In this document: piece after piece, positions 35,830-48,706 of the stretch
Layout: each line of letters starts with the position of its first letter
Position numbering within the stretch: the stretch's first letter is position 1
NCBI GenBank assembly: GCA_033297075.1
Contig: MU858053.1
Span: 186,001-250,000 of the forward strand
Direction of reading: 5' to 3'
DNA length: 64,000 bases
Source: Rhypophila decipiens
Taxonomy: Eukaryota; Ascomycota; Sordariomycetes; Sordariales; Naviculisporaceae
Notes under the pieces: model-generated
Told to the model about the DNA's origin: nothing
The model's input: the letters and a program-made list of their open reading frames with translations, nothing else
Databases searched by the model: none
Made by a program: the position numbers and the translations under genes

Positions 35830-36551
35830 ATGCCACGAAGAAGGAGACCGCCGCGCTCGGGTGCTCTAACCGAGCTCCCACCCCTCAAGATCCTAAGTCA
35901 GATCGCCGCACTACAAGCGCTCTACTACATGGCGGCGTTTATTCTCTTTTGCTTCACCGCGCTAGTGATGGGGACGAGTTTTAGCATGGACCTGGTATTC
36001 GGCTGGTCAGCAGTACGAGGCGACACGACAGAGGGCTGGTTGATGGCATTCATCTGGGTAATTGACGGGGGCATGTTAATGTACGTTGAACCCTCGCCCC
36101 CCCCTTTTAGCAGCCCAAGCATGCTAACAAAAAGAACAGAGCACTAGCCATAATAATCCTCATCGGCCGCTCAAAGCTCGTCCTAGACTTTGCCGTCTCC
36201 CTCCACGTAATCCACCTATTCGTGGTGGTAACCTACACAGGCGGCCAGGTACCCCAGCACAAGGCGTGGTGGCTGACCATGGCAGCTTCGAGCGCAACGG
36301 CCGTTATCCTCGGGACCTGGGGCTGTCGGTACCGCGAGTTGAAGCCTATATCATTCGGCGGCGGTGGAGGCAGCAGCAACGCTGCATCGAATACTACAGT
36401 CAACGCTGGCGGCGCGAGCGATGGCGTCGTCATCGACGGGGACGAAGAAGAAGGCTTTTCTCGCGGTAGAGGGCGAGGGAGAGGGAGAGATGGTGCTGGC
36501 GAGTACGAAATGGCCAAGATGAACGGGAATGGCGGCGACGCTGTGAGGTAG
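35830..36551 (+). CDS. SYS1: Golgi membrane protein Sys1
   Basis: Exons 35830-36080 and 36140-36551 (59-nt intron, GTACGT donor, GCTAAC branch, CAG acceptor) give 220 aa. Sys1 is a small multi-pass Golgi protein that recruits the Arl3/ARFRP1 GTPase in late Golgi and endosome traffic. After a basic N-terminus (MPRRRRPPRSG), four hydrophobic segments are visible: near LQALYYMAAFILFCF, WLMAFIWVIDGGMLIALAII, VLDFAVSLHVIHLFVV and WWLTMAASSATAVIL. The family-like KILSQIAALQALYY precedes the first. The C-terminal tail has a Gly run, acidic residues and an RGRGRGRGR stretch, longer than in yeast Sys1. Confidence 0.88.
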
Positions 36552-37067
36552 CCTGTCCCGTCGGTTTTCATAGGGACTGCTTATGTGAGGTTCGAAGGAT
36601 ACCTCTACACTTCCTTTTTACGATTGGGTTTTTCTCTTTTTCTTTTGTTTACTTAGACATAAAATGACGTATTCCAACTGCTACAGGAGTTCTTGGCGTT
36701 TCTCTTTTTTGGTTCATCTTTTTTTGGCATATTCAGGAGCATGGTTCTTGCATCGTTTGGCGGGCGTCGGGGAGTCAAAGATGGGCTTCTTTTTTCGTGT
36801 ATTATCAACGTGCTGACTGTTGGTCGTTGGTTTAACTTGGATGGGCAATAGGCTAGGAAATCGCAGGCGGGAGCATCAAAGTAGGACAACAATAATTTCA
36901 AGAGTGCCTCATGAACAAGACGCTTTGCAGAGGTACAAGATATCTGGATAAGAAGTACTCATTAACGGTACTAGGCTGACAAGAGCTGATGATAGGTATG
37001 CTAGGTTTCGGCACAGGCGGTTGACGTCTCTCCCTCATCGCTCCCGTCCAAGCGTAATCCCACCAAG
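36552..37067. other. Intergenic region between convergent genes
   Basis: The 3' flank of SYS1 and of the following minus-strand gene. Nothing else is seen. Confidence 0.55.
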
Positions 37068-38892
37068 TTACAGAGGCGGAGGTTGTTTCTCGTTCAGCAT
37101 CTCGTGCATATCTCCAAACGTCTTTATGATACCAGGTCTGGTCGTCCGTAACGGCGAAGGGCTCCGTAAAGGCGAAGGGCTCCGTAACGGCGAAGGGCTC
37201 CGTAAAGGCGAAGGGCTCCGTAACGGCGAAGGAGACCGACGACCCGACGGCGAGGGAGTCCTCTGGCGAAGCTTTGACGCATGCTTCCACATTCTAAACT
37301 CCTCTGCGCTTCGGAAGGACGGGATAGAGGGGCCGAGTGGTGACTTGGGGGTCTCATGGGGTGACACTGGGCCATTTGACTCCGCGTTTTCGGTATCTCG
37401 CAAAATGGCTGAAGCGGCCAAACTACGAGAACTGGCTTGCTCATTCTTCTGTTCCGTCGGCCTCGGCACATCGAGTTCGGATCCGGATGCTCTCATACGG
37501 TCCATGTCACGGGAGTAATCCTCCGGGGTGTGGCCCTCCGACAACCGGCTCGGTCCGATTCGCCTGCCCCTTCTCGAGGAGCTTCGAGGGCTATCAGGTG
37601 GAGCTGGTGTTCCAGAGCCGGATACTGGAGAATTTGCAGGAGCAACGGTTGGAAATAGCCCTTTCGTCAACTTCAGTCCTTCTTCGGCGGGAGGAACACT
37701 CCCCAAGGCGGGCGTGTTTGGGTGTCCTGGAGACGAGGACACCATGCTCTCGTTTAAAGACATATCCCCACGGTCATAGGTCCTTTCTTTGGCGTCCCTG
37801 TTCGTTCTGGAGGAGAGCCTGTTAAGCACTCCAGTTGCCATCATGAAGCCGGCTATAGCAATCAGGTTTGGGCGATATCCGGAGAAACCAGAGGTTGGCT
37901 GAAAGATGTCCGGCTCGGTATAGATGGAAAGTTCCCGGCTTCTGCGACGGCGCTCTCTGGGGTTCTGGTAGGGCGATTCTGGAGTGCCAGGATCTGCAAA
38001 GAGAGATCTCGAGCGCCGGAGTCTGCGTTTAAGGGAGCCAAATGGACCACGAGATTTGTGGGCGTCATGACGATGTGAAGGAGTCGAGTCTTGTAGGCGC
38101 AGGATTGCCAGTTGTGCATACTGCGAATAAGCGTTAGTTTCGAGTTACTCTTGGCATCACTGCGTTGAGAGTTTGTCCTTGGAACCCTACTGATGTCTCG
38201 TGCTCCAGGTTATGACAAGAAATATTACCAGGCGAGAGCTTCTGAGGAGGCGGCGTGTTTCCAGGGCGCGAAAGAGAAGGAGTCATAGGACGAGCTCCTG
38301 GGTCCTCTCCCGGCCTTTCCACGTCTTGTTCGGTCCAAGAAGTGTTGCGGGATAGACATGGTTCAGATTGAGAGGCGAGCTTCCGAACTGATACGGTCGA
38401 GGGCTTCCACCACTCATGCTTGTGCCCGGCAGAATGTGTCGAATCATCGCCGTAGTTGTTAGCAGTCGACTTGTCTGAGCATATACTCTGAGGTCCATCA
38501 TATCCGATATCCCATACAGCATTGCGATGGACAGGACTGGTGTATTGGGGATCTGAGCCCTGCTCGAGTCCATATATCCATGGGTTTTCTCCGCGCCCGA
38601 GAGACCCGGAGAACCCGGCAGCTGTCGCGACTCGGCGCCTTTGGTTGTGATTTTCTTGGGCTTCACCTGGGGTTAAATCCAGGCAGCGCAGATCACGCCG
38701 AGTGACCAGAAATGACTTCAGCAGCTGAATTGCCGCCAGGCCGGCCAGTTCTTTTGCTATCCCGCTGTCAACTATCGGTGCCAACTCCAAGTCCTCGGAC
38801 AGACATCTTCGTTTACGGCTGCGCTCTTGGTTTTGCGCAGTGTGACTCCAGTCAGGTGCTGGAGAATCTCGTGGCCGACGTGGGTCATGCAT
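37068..38892 (-). CDS. Uncharacterised Arg/Ser/Pro-rich protein with SPSPLR repeats
   Basis: Proposed exons are 38892-38191 and 38120-37068. The 70-nt phase-0 intron has a GTAGGG donor, a CTAAC branch and a CAG acceptor. The open frame continues upstream of 38892 to about 38979 without an ATG, so an earlier exon is possible (an acceptor-like CTATAG lies there); the chosen start is the first in-frame Met (MHDPRRPRDSP). The protein is highly basic and disordered (RSRKRRC, KRRLRRSRSLF, RERRRRSRELS). One hydrophobic patch, NLIAIAGFMMATGVL, could be a membrane or helical segment. Five SPSPLR units lie near the C-terminus. SR-like composition suggests a nuclear or phosphoregulated protein, but I do not recognise the family. 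Confidence 0.55.
37146..37235. repeat. 18-bp coding minisatellite (SPSPLR x5)
   Basis: Five 18-bp units start at 37146, 37164, 37182, 37200 and 37218. Units alternate between a TAACGG and a TAAAGG variant, giving a 36-bp higher-order period. On the minus strand they encode SPSPLR repeats; Ser-Pro sites are typical proline-directed kinase targets. The alternation suggests expansion by doubling of a two-unit block. Confidence 0.92.
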
Positions 38893-39378
38893 TCTCTGGA
38901 TCAGTACGCTATCCCCGGGGGTTCGAGGCGATCCAAAGAATACGAGGAGGTCACGAATCAGGCTATAGATAAAAAACACTTTGGGGATTGACAGCCATAA
39001 TGTTCAAACGAGATATGATGAGTGGCCAGTGCGACGGGTGGGTGCTCAATGTGGAATAAATTAACAACATCAACGTGATCGAGACTGTTCAGGTCCGGCC
39101 CTGAAATTGTCTTCGCTCCTTCCCCCTCCCTCTTCCAGCCGGGGAAAGGCTAGTCGATATGTGTACAGACCGAGAAGTCTGTTCGAGGAAGGAGATTGCC
39201 GCCCCTTCCTGAGAGTTACCATTCGCATCTACCGTCACCCCGTGCAGAGATGATTGCTATGTTTTATCTGACCTAGCAGAGACTATAACAGGATTTCTTG
39301 CACAAAGAGGCAAACAGATCGTACCCAGGAACGCGATGTGTAATGATAATCTCCTACACCCAACTATCACCATCGTGT

Positions 39379-39426
39379 GGTTTGGATCTATATTCCCGAA
39401 GAGGTTTGGATCTATATTCCCGAAGA
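39379..39426. repeat. 24-bp perfect tandem duplication
   Basis: Two head-to-tail copies of a 24-bp unit (core TTTGGATCTATATTCCCGAA) in non-coding DNA. A second slippage-type duplication lies about 60 bp further on. Confidence 0.92.
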
Positions 39427-39486
39427 GGTAATGGCGTCCTGGTGATAGTCGGAGAACGAGCTTAGATAAGCTTGCACCCATATGCC

Positions 39487-39529
39487 TACAGTGCGAGAAA
39501 CACAGTACAGTGCGAGAAACACAGTACAG
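39487..39529. repeat. 19-bp tandem duplication
   Basis: Two copies of TACAGTGCGAGAAACACAG in direct repeat, followed by a partial third copy (TACAG). Confidence 0.9.
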
Positions 39530-39764
39530 CTGTTTCTTGCGCTGAAATATACAGTGTTAGAACCCCGGAGCCTCGGTTGCACGGTCCGGCCCCTCCCATG
39601 ACTTCCGTCCTCTCCACGGTACGTAACACGAACTCCAGCGGGTAGAACCGGCCATTGCACGTCTTGTCGGCCATGGTCAAATAAGTTGGAATCCCGCCCC
39701 AACAAACAATACATTCCTCTACCACGCAGCAAGGGAGCCTGGGAATACGGATAGTGATCTAACA

Positions 39765-41170
39765 ATGTCAAGACTTTTCAGTAGAATCATCACCCGTAGG
39801 GTTGGCCCCAGGAGTCTGCCAGCTCGTGGCAATACACGGAGCTATGCTTCAACCTCTCCGATTTCGCAGTTTGACTGGGAGGATCCTCTCGGGTCAAAGG
39901 GCCTCCTGACCGAGGAGGAACTGGCCATCTCAGAGACAGCAGAGCGATACTGCCAAGAGCAACTGTTACCCCGTGTTCTACGTATGACCCCTGCCCTCTG
40001 AGAAGTTGTCGCCATTGTTAAGCTGACGATGTGAGGCAGAGGCGTACCGTGACGAGCACTATGACCCCCAGATTCTCCGTGAAATGGGAGAATTGGGGCT
40101 TTTGGGAGCCACTATCAACGGCTACGGATGTGCTGGTGTCTCCAACGTCGCCGGCGGCCTGATCACCCGGGCCGTCGAGCGCGTTGACAGCGGCTATCGG
40201 AGCGGCATGTCAGTGCAGTCTTCTCTGGTGATGGGTGGCATCTACGATTTTGGATCTGCAGAGCTCAAAGAACGCTACCTTCCCGACATGGCCAAGGGCA
40301 AGCTCCTCGGCGCCTTTGGACTAACCGAACCAAACCATGGGAGCGATCCGGGATCCATGGAGACTGTTGCCCGCGAACACCCGACCAAGAAGGGCTATTA
40401 TCTCCTTCGCGGCTCCAAGACATGGATCACAAACTCGCCCATCTCTGACGTCCTCCTGGTCTGGGCCAAGTTGCAGGACACGGGCAAGATACGGGGCTTC
40501 ATCGTCGACCGACGGGACTGCCCTGCCGGTACCCTCGAGACCCCCGCAATCAAAAACAAGAACGGATTGCGGGCGTCCATCACTGGTATGATCCATCTCG
40601 AAGACTGCCCAGTTCCCAAGGAAAACATGTTTCCCGATGTGGAGGGCTTAAGGGGCCCATTTTCATGCCTGAACAGTGCTCGGTACGGCATTGCCTTCGG
40701 CACGATGGGCGCACTGGAGGACTGTCTGGCGAGGGCGCGGACCTACGCGCTTGAGCGCAAGCAGTTCAAGGGGAACCCGCTCGCAAAGTACCAGTTGGTC
40801 CAGAAGAAGCTGGCGGATGCAGCAACGGACGCTGCGTACGGCACCTTGGCCGCGATCCAAGTGGGCCGGCTGAAGGATGAAGGCAAGGCTACTCCTGAAA
40901 TGATCAGCATGATCAAGCGCCAGAACTGTGACAGGGCGCTCTGGAACGCGCGAGTCCTTCAGGAAATATTCGGCGGAAACGCTGTGAGCGACGAGTATGG
41001 CATCGGACGTCATGTCGCAAACCTCTTTGTGACGCAGACTTATGAGGGACAGAGCGATATCCACAGTAAGTTGATACTGTTATTCTGCCTCTTGACCGGT
41101 TTTTCGTCTGACTTTTGTTGTAGGCCTCATCCTTGGAAGAGCCATTACTGGGGTCCAGGCCTTTGTGTAA
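39765..41170 (+). CDS. GCDH: Glutaryl-CoA dehydrogenase, mitochondrial
   Basis: Exons 39765-39981, 40040-41065 and 41124-41170 give 429 aa. The enzyme oxidises and decarboxylates glutaryl-CoA to crotonyl-CoA in lysine and tryptophan breakdown, passing electrons to ETF. The N-terminus (MSRLFSRIITRRVGPRSLP) is a mitochondrial presequence. Acyl-CoA dehydrogenase motifs follow: GAFGLTEPNHGSDPGSM and YLLRGSKTWITNSP for flavin and substrate binding, then ARYGIAFGTMGALEDCL. Glu408 in TYEGQSDIHS matches the catalytic base of GCDH. The 47-nt last exon completes the family C-terminus SLILGRAITGVQAFV. The first intron has a GTATGA donor and the second GTAAGT. Confidence 0.95.
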
Positions 41171-42456
41171 TGTCCCGACAACAGCCACCAAACAATCGGA
41201 GGGGCGTCAGGCAAAAGCCGGCTTTGACCTGGCGATATAAGATTCAAGGGATGCCAACGGCGGTGAGGCAGGTGGCAAGGAAAATGGCATCCTTTACCCA
41301 ACTTTCACCAGCTGGCTGAGGTATGCGTTGTGCTGCGGCCTTGTATACATAATGGCCAAGTCAGGTCATATTCAGCCCATCGGCACTGCCTCTCTGTTGT
41401 TAACCATCATCTGATACATCATACACATAATCGTATGCCTCGGTTCTTTGGCTGTGTGTGGTGGCTGAACTCAACGTTGACAAACGAGCTTGCATTTCGT
41501 CTGGAAGCGAATCTACGCATAGGAATGTACGGTGTACCAGCCTCACATGTGCAAGTCCAGAACATAGTAAAAGTGTCATCGACTCATCAACCAGTCCATG
41601 CCAGTCTCTTGCCGAACGCTGGGGATGGATCGGATGATGGGCAGTAATGGTATTGAGGTATTTGCCGACCGACCGACCATAAACATCCACAGCCTTATCG
41701 AAAGTCTGCGCGTGGGGCAATTAATGGAGTGCAGCAAAGTGCATTTTGTCTGTTAAATGCAGATGGCGACTGCAAGAATATTCGAGAGGAAGAATACCGA
41801 TATATAAGGTAGCTGACAAAGCCACGAATAATTGGTTCCAGCCCAGTGCTTGGGTTGCCTCTTTTCAGTTTCCGTTTTTGTCGCGCAGTATCGGGCCTCC
41901 GTGTTAAAACTATGTCATCCTGTTAGTGCTAAAGAGTCAGCTGGGGAAATGGTCCGTGCGCAGCCTCCGTTAGGCGCCAACGAGTCGCTGCAGGCGGCTA
42001 TGGCCGCCTGAGAGATCAGAGAATTCTTCGCCGAGTGGTCATCGAGTGGGTTCTATCGAGTGGTGACTTTGCCTTTGCGTCCTCAGGCTTCCCACTGCGG
42101 CCCCCCCTCCAAAAGTCGACCTGAACTCCACCTTTGTTGGTCCCCGATCCATTTCCCACCACCCGTCACTCCTCCTGCAACACTCCCGACAACTCTTGGA
42201 CCGCTATCCTGTCGTTTGGCATTCTCAATATACCAAAGATCACATCATCACCAATACCCTAGTAAGCATTACATCCCCAGGTGTCCCTTCTTGGAGTTTT
42301 TCTTGGAGTTTTTACTTGCCGCCGCGAAGCCGCCCTTTTGTCCATTCTGTTCTCTTTTCTTCCGTTGTCAAGCGCTGACCCGATCCTTAAAACCAGTAGT
42401 TCCTCCAATCTCTTCCTCCGAGACACGTCTCCAGCAACCACACAAACACAGACACA
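41171..42456. other. Intergenic region before UBC4
   Basis: No gene is supported. A short duplication (CTTGGAGTTTTT twice) lies near 42292-42317 in a pyrimidine-rich leader of UBC4. Confidence 0.55.
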
Positions 42457-43439
<983 letters not shown>

Positions 43440-46400
43440 GGTGGGATGGGCAAGCCATGATGAAGTTCGCTTGTGACAAGGGGGAATTCAGCCCTCTTGC
43501 TTTTTCCTTTGTTGCAGGTTCATTTCGTCAGGATGGAAGGTGTGGTCTTAATTCTCGGGTTCTAGAGGAGGGAACTTTCTCTTTGTTCTCTTACTGGCTT
43601 GAAAGCCAGCTAGATATGAGAGAGGTGCTGGGCTGATGATTCTCTGGGATCTGTGGACGATTTATTCTGGAAGAGAGAGAGAGAGCGAATGGTCAAGGAA
43701 ACGGCTGCTGCTCCAGGAGAAGCCTCAGATACACAAATATCTTTCTCGTTTCTCACTGGAACGGAACCAGACAGCATTTGGGGCGTGGATGGCAGATACA
43801 CCACAACACCACACATGGCACATTACATTTGCGCAGACACTACAGAACTTGCACGGGGTTTTTGGGGGAATTGCATTCATTAATCTTTCCAAGTCTAGCT
43901 TACCATGACTATTAGGCCCACTTCTTGGAGCAAGCGTAGACTGATACTGGAAGCGAGAACATTCTACGTGGGTGTCCGTTGTTTTCTGTTTTGATCGCTT
44001 CTTGAACAATGTGTTCCTAACGTATTCGTAAGTAGCCTTTGCGCGATCCGGGAGTCTCAGTTCGTCAAGTTATCGTGATCTTGGAAAACACCGGATTTAT
44101 CTCTTGACTCCGTACAGGTCTTGAGTCGCCTGATATTAGTGCTGACAGATACCGCGGAGCGGACTGAGCAGAACTGTTCTGGTGGTGAATCATCCTGATG
44201 AATTCCGTCTGGAGGACTTGAGCCTAAATTCCATCACCGGGCTGTGTTGGGTGTGGGAGACTAGAAATAGTCCTTGATGTCACTCTTAACACGGCCGACA
44301 GACCACACAGCTTAGAACATCACAGATGCGTATTTCTATGCTCCGGATGGCGGCAATGATATGAATCCATACGTTTCTGTGGGTGTGTCTCAAGACTGGA
44401 CCCGGGCCGGCTCTTGTTTTCCTTTTGGGGTTCGGGACCCGGAGTTGGACCACGGAGTTGGTGGGAGGAGGCTGCCGAAGAGCAAAAGACATGCCGGATA
44501 ATTCGACTATAGATGCTCATTATCAGAAGCAATATGCAATTACCTAGCCCGGTGCGAGGGAACGGCGGAATCCCGTTCAACTCGGTGTCTTGCCCGGTCT
44601 GGCGGGCTATTCGCTACCGGCCCCGTGGAGTTCCAAGGGCACGGTGTAAGATAGTAAGCAGGGTCAGTCCGTCCGATTTTCGTGTCCAGCATATGCTCTG
44701 GGACAAGGAAGATGCTCATCATCAGCCTGAAAATAGTACATGTAGTCGATGGCACAGACGGTCAAGAGAAGATCAGATAACGAAAGATCTCCGAATTGTT
44801 GGCGACTGGTTTGGGAAAACTTGAGCCTTTCCTTGTCTTTTCTTGTGGGGGATGCAAGGCGCTTTACAGGGCTGGGTATATACGTAATAAGGGTGCCCAG
44901 AACTTCAGGGCGTTTCACATCATCGACTGCGGCGGAAGTTGGAACACTGATATCAACTCGCTTCGCGAACAGCGAGGAAACATTCGCAAAAAGAAGGGTA
45001 AAATAACCCTGCCAGGGTCCCAGAAATTCGACATCCCTTCCAGGAATCCAGGCTTGAGGCTACACGCACTCATGTGTATCACGATCCCAGTCGAAACGGC
45101 AGTTGCAACACGGGCTGAACCGAGTAATCGCCCCTGAGCCAATCAACTGTGCCTCCGTCTCTTTGCTGTGTGGGGCGCCGTCTTGGCGACATGCCTCCTG
45201 AGACGTCTTGGTTGTCCAGGCGTCTCTTGATTCTCCACCATCCACTGTGGCCAGAAGAACAGAGGACACTCTTCACTGAAGAAGGAAATCCTGTTGAAGC
45301 AACCTGCGTTCAGAAAGGTCAGAAAGTGGCCTCATTCCCCACTTGCCACATGTTTCCTGCGGCGCGAAGAGTTCGAACTCAGACACCTTGAAGAGTTGTG
45401 ATAGAAATCGAAACATTTTCTAGGCCTTGGCTGGGATCTTGTATCCAACTCCGCGGGGGAAGAAAGTTGTATGTACTGGCTGGGTCCAGGACATTCTTAG
45501 ATACATGTAATCGGTGGGACACGGCGGTCTTTGTGTGTTCAGCCAGACTCTTACGAAAATCAACGGGCAGGAGCAGGTATGGCGGTGAGCAAGCATATAT
45601 GACACTGGAAAATATGAGGTTTTGATCATTTGATGTGATCCGGTCCTTTCCAGTGAAAAAACATCTCAACACTTAATGGAAGTTCTAGATCAGTATCCGT
45701 ATATACCGTACGGATACCGCCGCAGAGCCCCAGGATTTGCGTCAAATTTAGCGTTCTCCTTGGAAACAACGGGGGAATGCGTGCAGCAGATCCACTTCTT
45801 GTTTCGACAACGGTTTTGAATGGGCCCAATCCCGTCCTTCGCGCCGCCGAGAGCTCAAAAGTCAAGACATTGACGACCTGGGCAGGAGACGATTTGTGGA
45901 CATTGGACAGTTATTCAGACTCCTCATTGCTGATTTTACATGCATTCTCGCATGTGTAACAGCTGCCCGTTTGCTTTTTTAATTGCTACGTGTATGGATA
46001 CTAGAGCTGCGCAAAGCTCCATCGTTGATGATACGGCAATTTCGAGTCATTCCTTGGTGTTTCGCTGTTTCTGGGGTCTTTGAATTCACTTCCATCTGCG
46101 CCGTGCAAGCAGTCCGGTCAAACGTTTCTCTCTTTCGCTTCGGCAAGGCTTTCATTGACAGGATTATCCGTACGGATACGGGTTCCCTGGTAGTTGAGAT
46201 ACAATCTTCGCTTCTGTACGGATACATGTACATGCTGTAGAACAGCAACATCAACAGCCGCCGGGTGCAGGCATTTACGTGCAGGTATGATCGCCCAAAA
46301 GTCACCTCATGTTTGGGTTGCTTGGCGTCCCACATAACCAAACCAAAGACTCCCGGGCCTCGACCTTCTCCTTCCCCCCTTTGTCTCCCCCCATCCCTTT

Positions 46401-46810
46401 TCTTCCGGTACACTACTTCGTTTCTTTTGAGCTGTGTGATTGCTGATCGTCCACCTCGCCGGCGTGGCATCTCCAGGCTCTATTCCATTCTTTTGCATAA
46501 TCATCATCTCCATCACGATAGGCATCGCGCCCCTTTTATTCTTCTCGACGGTCATTCATATGCTTTAATTTCCACACTTCAGCCGGTTCTGAACATTATT
46601 CGATACGACGGAGGACGGTCGACTTGTAATCGAAATTGGGGTTTGAAGGAACGAGATACGAGCGAGCCGAGCAGAGACTCTCAAAGAGCAGGACGAAAAG
46701 ATAGCCATACGACGCGGCTTGGGATTCAGCATACAGGCGTGGGCTTCGTAAGCCCGGCGGACGAGGGCCATTGGAAGCCGAAAAGTTGAGACGACAAAGC
46801 GTATACCAAA
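43440..46810. other. 3.4-kb intergenic region upstream of noxB
   Basis: No gene is supported on either strand. The TACGGATA/TATCCGTA 8-mer is dense here (45694, 45709, 46165, 46171, 46217), including the perfect palindrome TATCCGTACGGATA at 46165-46178. A GAGTTCGAACTC palindrome lies near 45370. The right part is the likely long noxB promoter and leader. Confidence 0.5.
46165..46178. repeat. 14-bp palindrome of the dispersed 8-mer
   Basis: TATCCGTACGGATA is a perfect inverted repeat made of two overlapping copies of the intergenic 8-mer. It is about 640 bp before the noxB start codon. The opposite arrangement, TACGGATATCCGTA, occurs at 52703-52716 before FEN1. Confidence 0.9.
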
Positions 46811-48706
46811 ATGGCCGACTACTACAAGTCCGAGATGGATGGGGAGTTTAGACAGACGGAGAGAGCAAGATGGACGCCCTTAACGAGAATGTTGTTGTCG
46901 GGAGAGATGACACAGGAGCGGCAGAAAGAGTTGAGCCCCAGGGAAAGGTTTGACCGTTGGATGGTGAACGAGGGCTATCGTCGAATGTGAGATTTACTCG
47001 TCCCCCCTTGTCCCCTTGTCCCCTATCGGGAACATAGGAAACTGATCAGCTCAGATTTGTCTTTGTTTTCATCGTTCTTCACGCCGTCGTCTTTGCCTTT
47101 GGATTTGTCAACTATGCGGTAAAAGACAACCTCCAGATCGCGCGAGATACCTTCGGCCCAACATACATGATTGCCAGATCCGCAGCGCTGGTGCTTCACG
47201 TCGATATTGCTCTCGTCTTGTTTCCCGTTTGCCGAACGCTCATCTCGCTCGCCAGGCAGACGCCCCTCAATGGCATCATCCAGTTCGACAAGAACATCAC
47301 GTTTCACATCACCACGGCCTGGTCAATCTTTTTCTTCTCGTGGGTCCACACCATTGCCCATTGGAACAACTTCGCCCAGGTCGCAGCCAAGAACAACCTG
47401 GGCATCTACGGATTCCTGCTGGCCAATTTCGTGTCTGGGCCCGGATGGACTGGCTATGTGATGCTTATCGCGTTGACGGGCATGGTCATCACCTCGGTCG
47501 AGAAAACGAGACGAGCAAACTACGAGCGATTCTGGTACACCCACCACATATTCATCGTCTTCTTCTTCTTCTGGTCCATTCACGGCGCATTCTGCATGAT
47601 CCAGCCCGACTTCGCGCCCTTTTGTATCTCGATCGGCACCCAGGCCATTGGTGTGTTTTGGCAGTACTGGATGTACGGCGGGTTTGCCTATCTTGCTGAA
47701 AGAATCGCCCGCGAGGTTCGTGGCAGGCACAGAACCTACATCTCCAAGGTTATCCAGCACCCAAGCAATGTGTGCGAGATCCAGATCAAGAAGGACCATA
47801 CCAAGACAAAGGCCGGCCAGTACATTTTCCTGTGCTGCCCTGCCGTCTCTCTATGGCAATACCATCCCTTCACTCTGACGAGCGCTCCCGAGGAAGACTA
47901 CATCTCGGTTCATATGCGTGTGTCGGGCGATTTCACCAAGCAACTTGCTGAAACGCTGGGATGTGAGTTTGGCGGCAGAGGTGGTGGTGGCGGCGGTGGC
48001 GGCGGCGGCTCCAAGGGCGGATCCTCCAAGGTAGTTGGCGTTGACCAGCAGAACGACGAGGTTGATCCCGCGCTTCGTCGTGTCCTCCCGCGTGTCTATG
48101 TCGATGGTCCCTTTGGGTCTGCCTCGGAGGATGTGTTCAAGTACGAGATCTCGGTCCTTTGCGGAGCGGGTATTGGCGTCACGCCGTTTGCTTCCATCTT
48201 GAAGTCGATATGGTACCGGATGAACTATCCACAGAAGAAGACGAGGCTCAGCAAGGTGTACTTCTTCTGGATCTGCAGAGACTTTGGCTCCTTCGAGTGG
48301 TTCAGGTCACTTCTTCTCGCCATCGAGGCCCAGGACGTTGACAACAGGATCGAGATTCATACGTACTTGACAGCGAAGATCAAGGCCGACGACGCGACGA
48401 ATATTATGATCAACGACGCCAACGCCGATAAAGATACCATTACTGGTCTCAGGTCGCCGACCAACTTTGGACGCCCCAATTGGGACATGATTTTCCGTGG
48501 CATTAGGAAACTTCACACTCCATCTGAAGCTGGTGTGTTTTTCTGCGGTCCCAAGGGCCTGGGAAGTGCGTTGCATATTTTCTGCAACAAATACAGCGAG
48601 CCTGGGTAAGTTTGTCCGATTCTCTACTCCAAAATCCCATGACCATGTGTGCTAACTTTGCAACTTGTACAGCTTCAACTTTGTCTGGGGCAAGGAGAAC
48701 TTCTAA
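46811..48706 (+). CDS. noxB: NADPH oxidase, NoxB/Nox2 subfamily
   Basis: Exons 46811-46986, 47055-48605 and 48673-48706 give 586 aa. Nox enzymes move electrons from NADPH through FAD and two hemes to oxygen, making superoxide; NoxB is tied to ascospore germination and penetration structures in filamentous ascomycetes. An N-terminal extension with GEFRQTERARW and no EF-hands points to NoxB rather than NoxA or NoxC. Heme histidines are expected among His143, 157 and 161 and His222, 223 and 235. The FAD motif HPFTLTSAP lies near 328 and the NADPH motif GAGIGVTPFASILKS near 428. The tiny third exon supplies the conserved end GFNFVWGKENF. A Gly-rich run near residues 360-375 is unusual. Confidence 0.95.

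Larger units (their letters stand above)
38893..39764. other. Divergent region upstream of glutaryl-CoA dehydrogenase
   Basis: The gap holds two short perfect tandem duplications, listed separately, and TACGGATA at 39747 just before the next start codon. No gene is visible. Confidence 0.55.

Noticed and set aside
45365..45390. GAGTTCGAACTC palindrome resembling a tRNA B box
   Set aside because: No acceptor stem or A box at proper distance on either strand.
47323..47799. 158-codon minus-strand frame
   Set aside because: Antisense shadow of the noxB membrane region.
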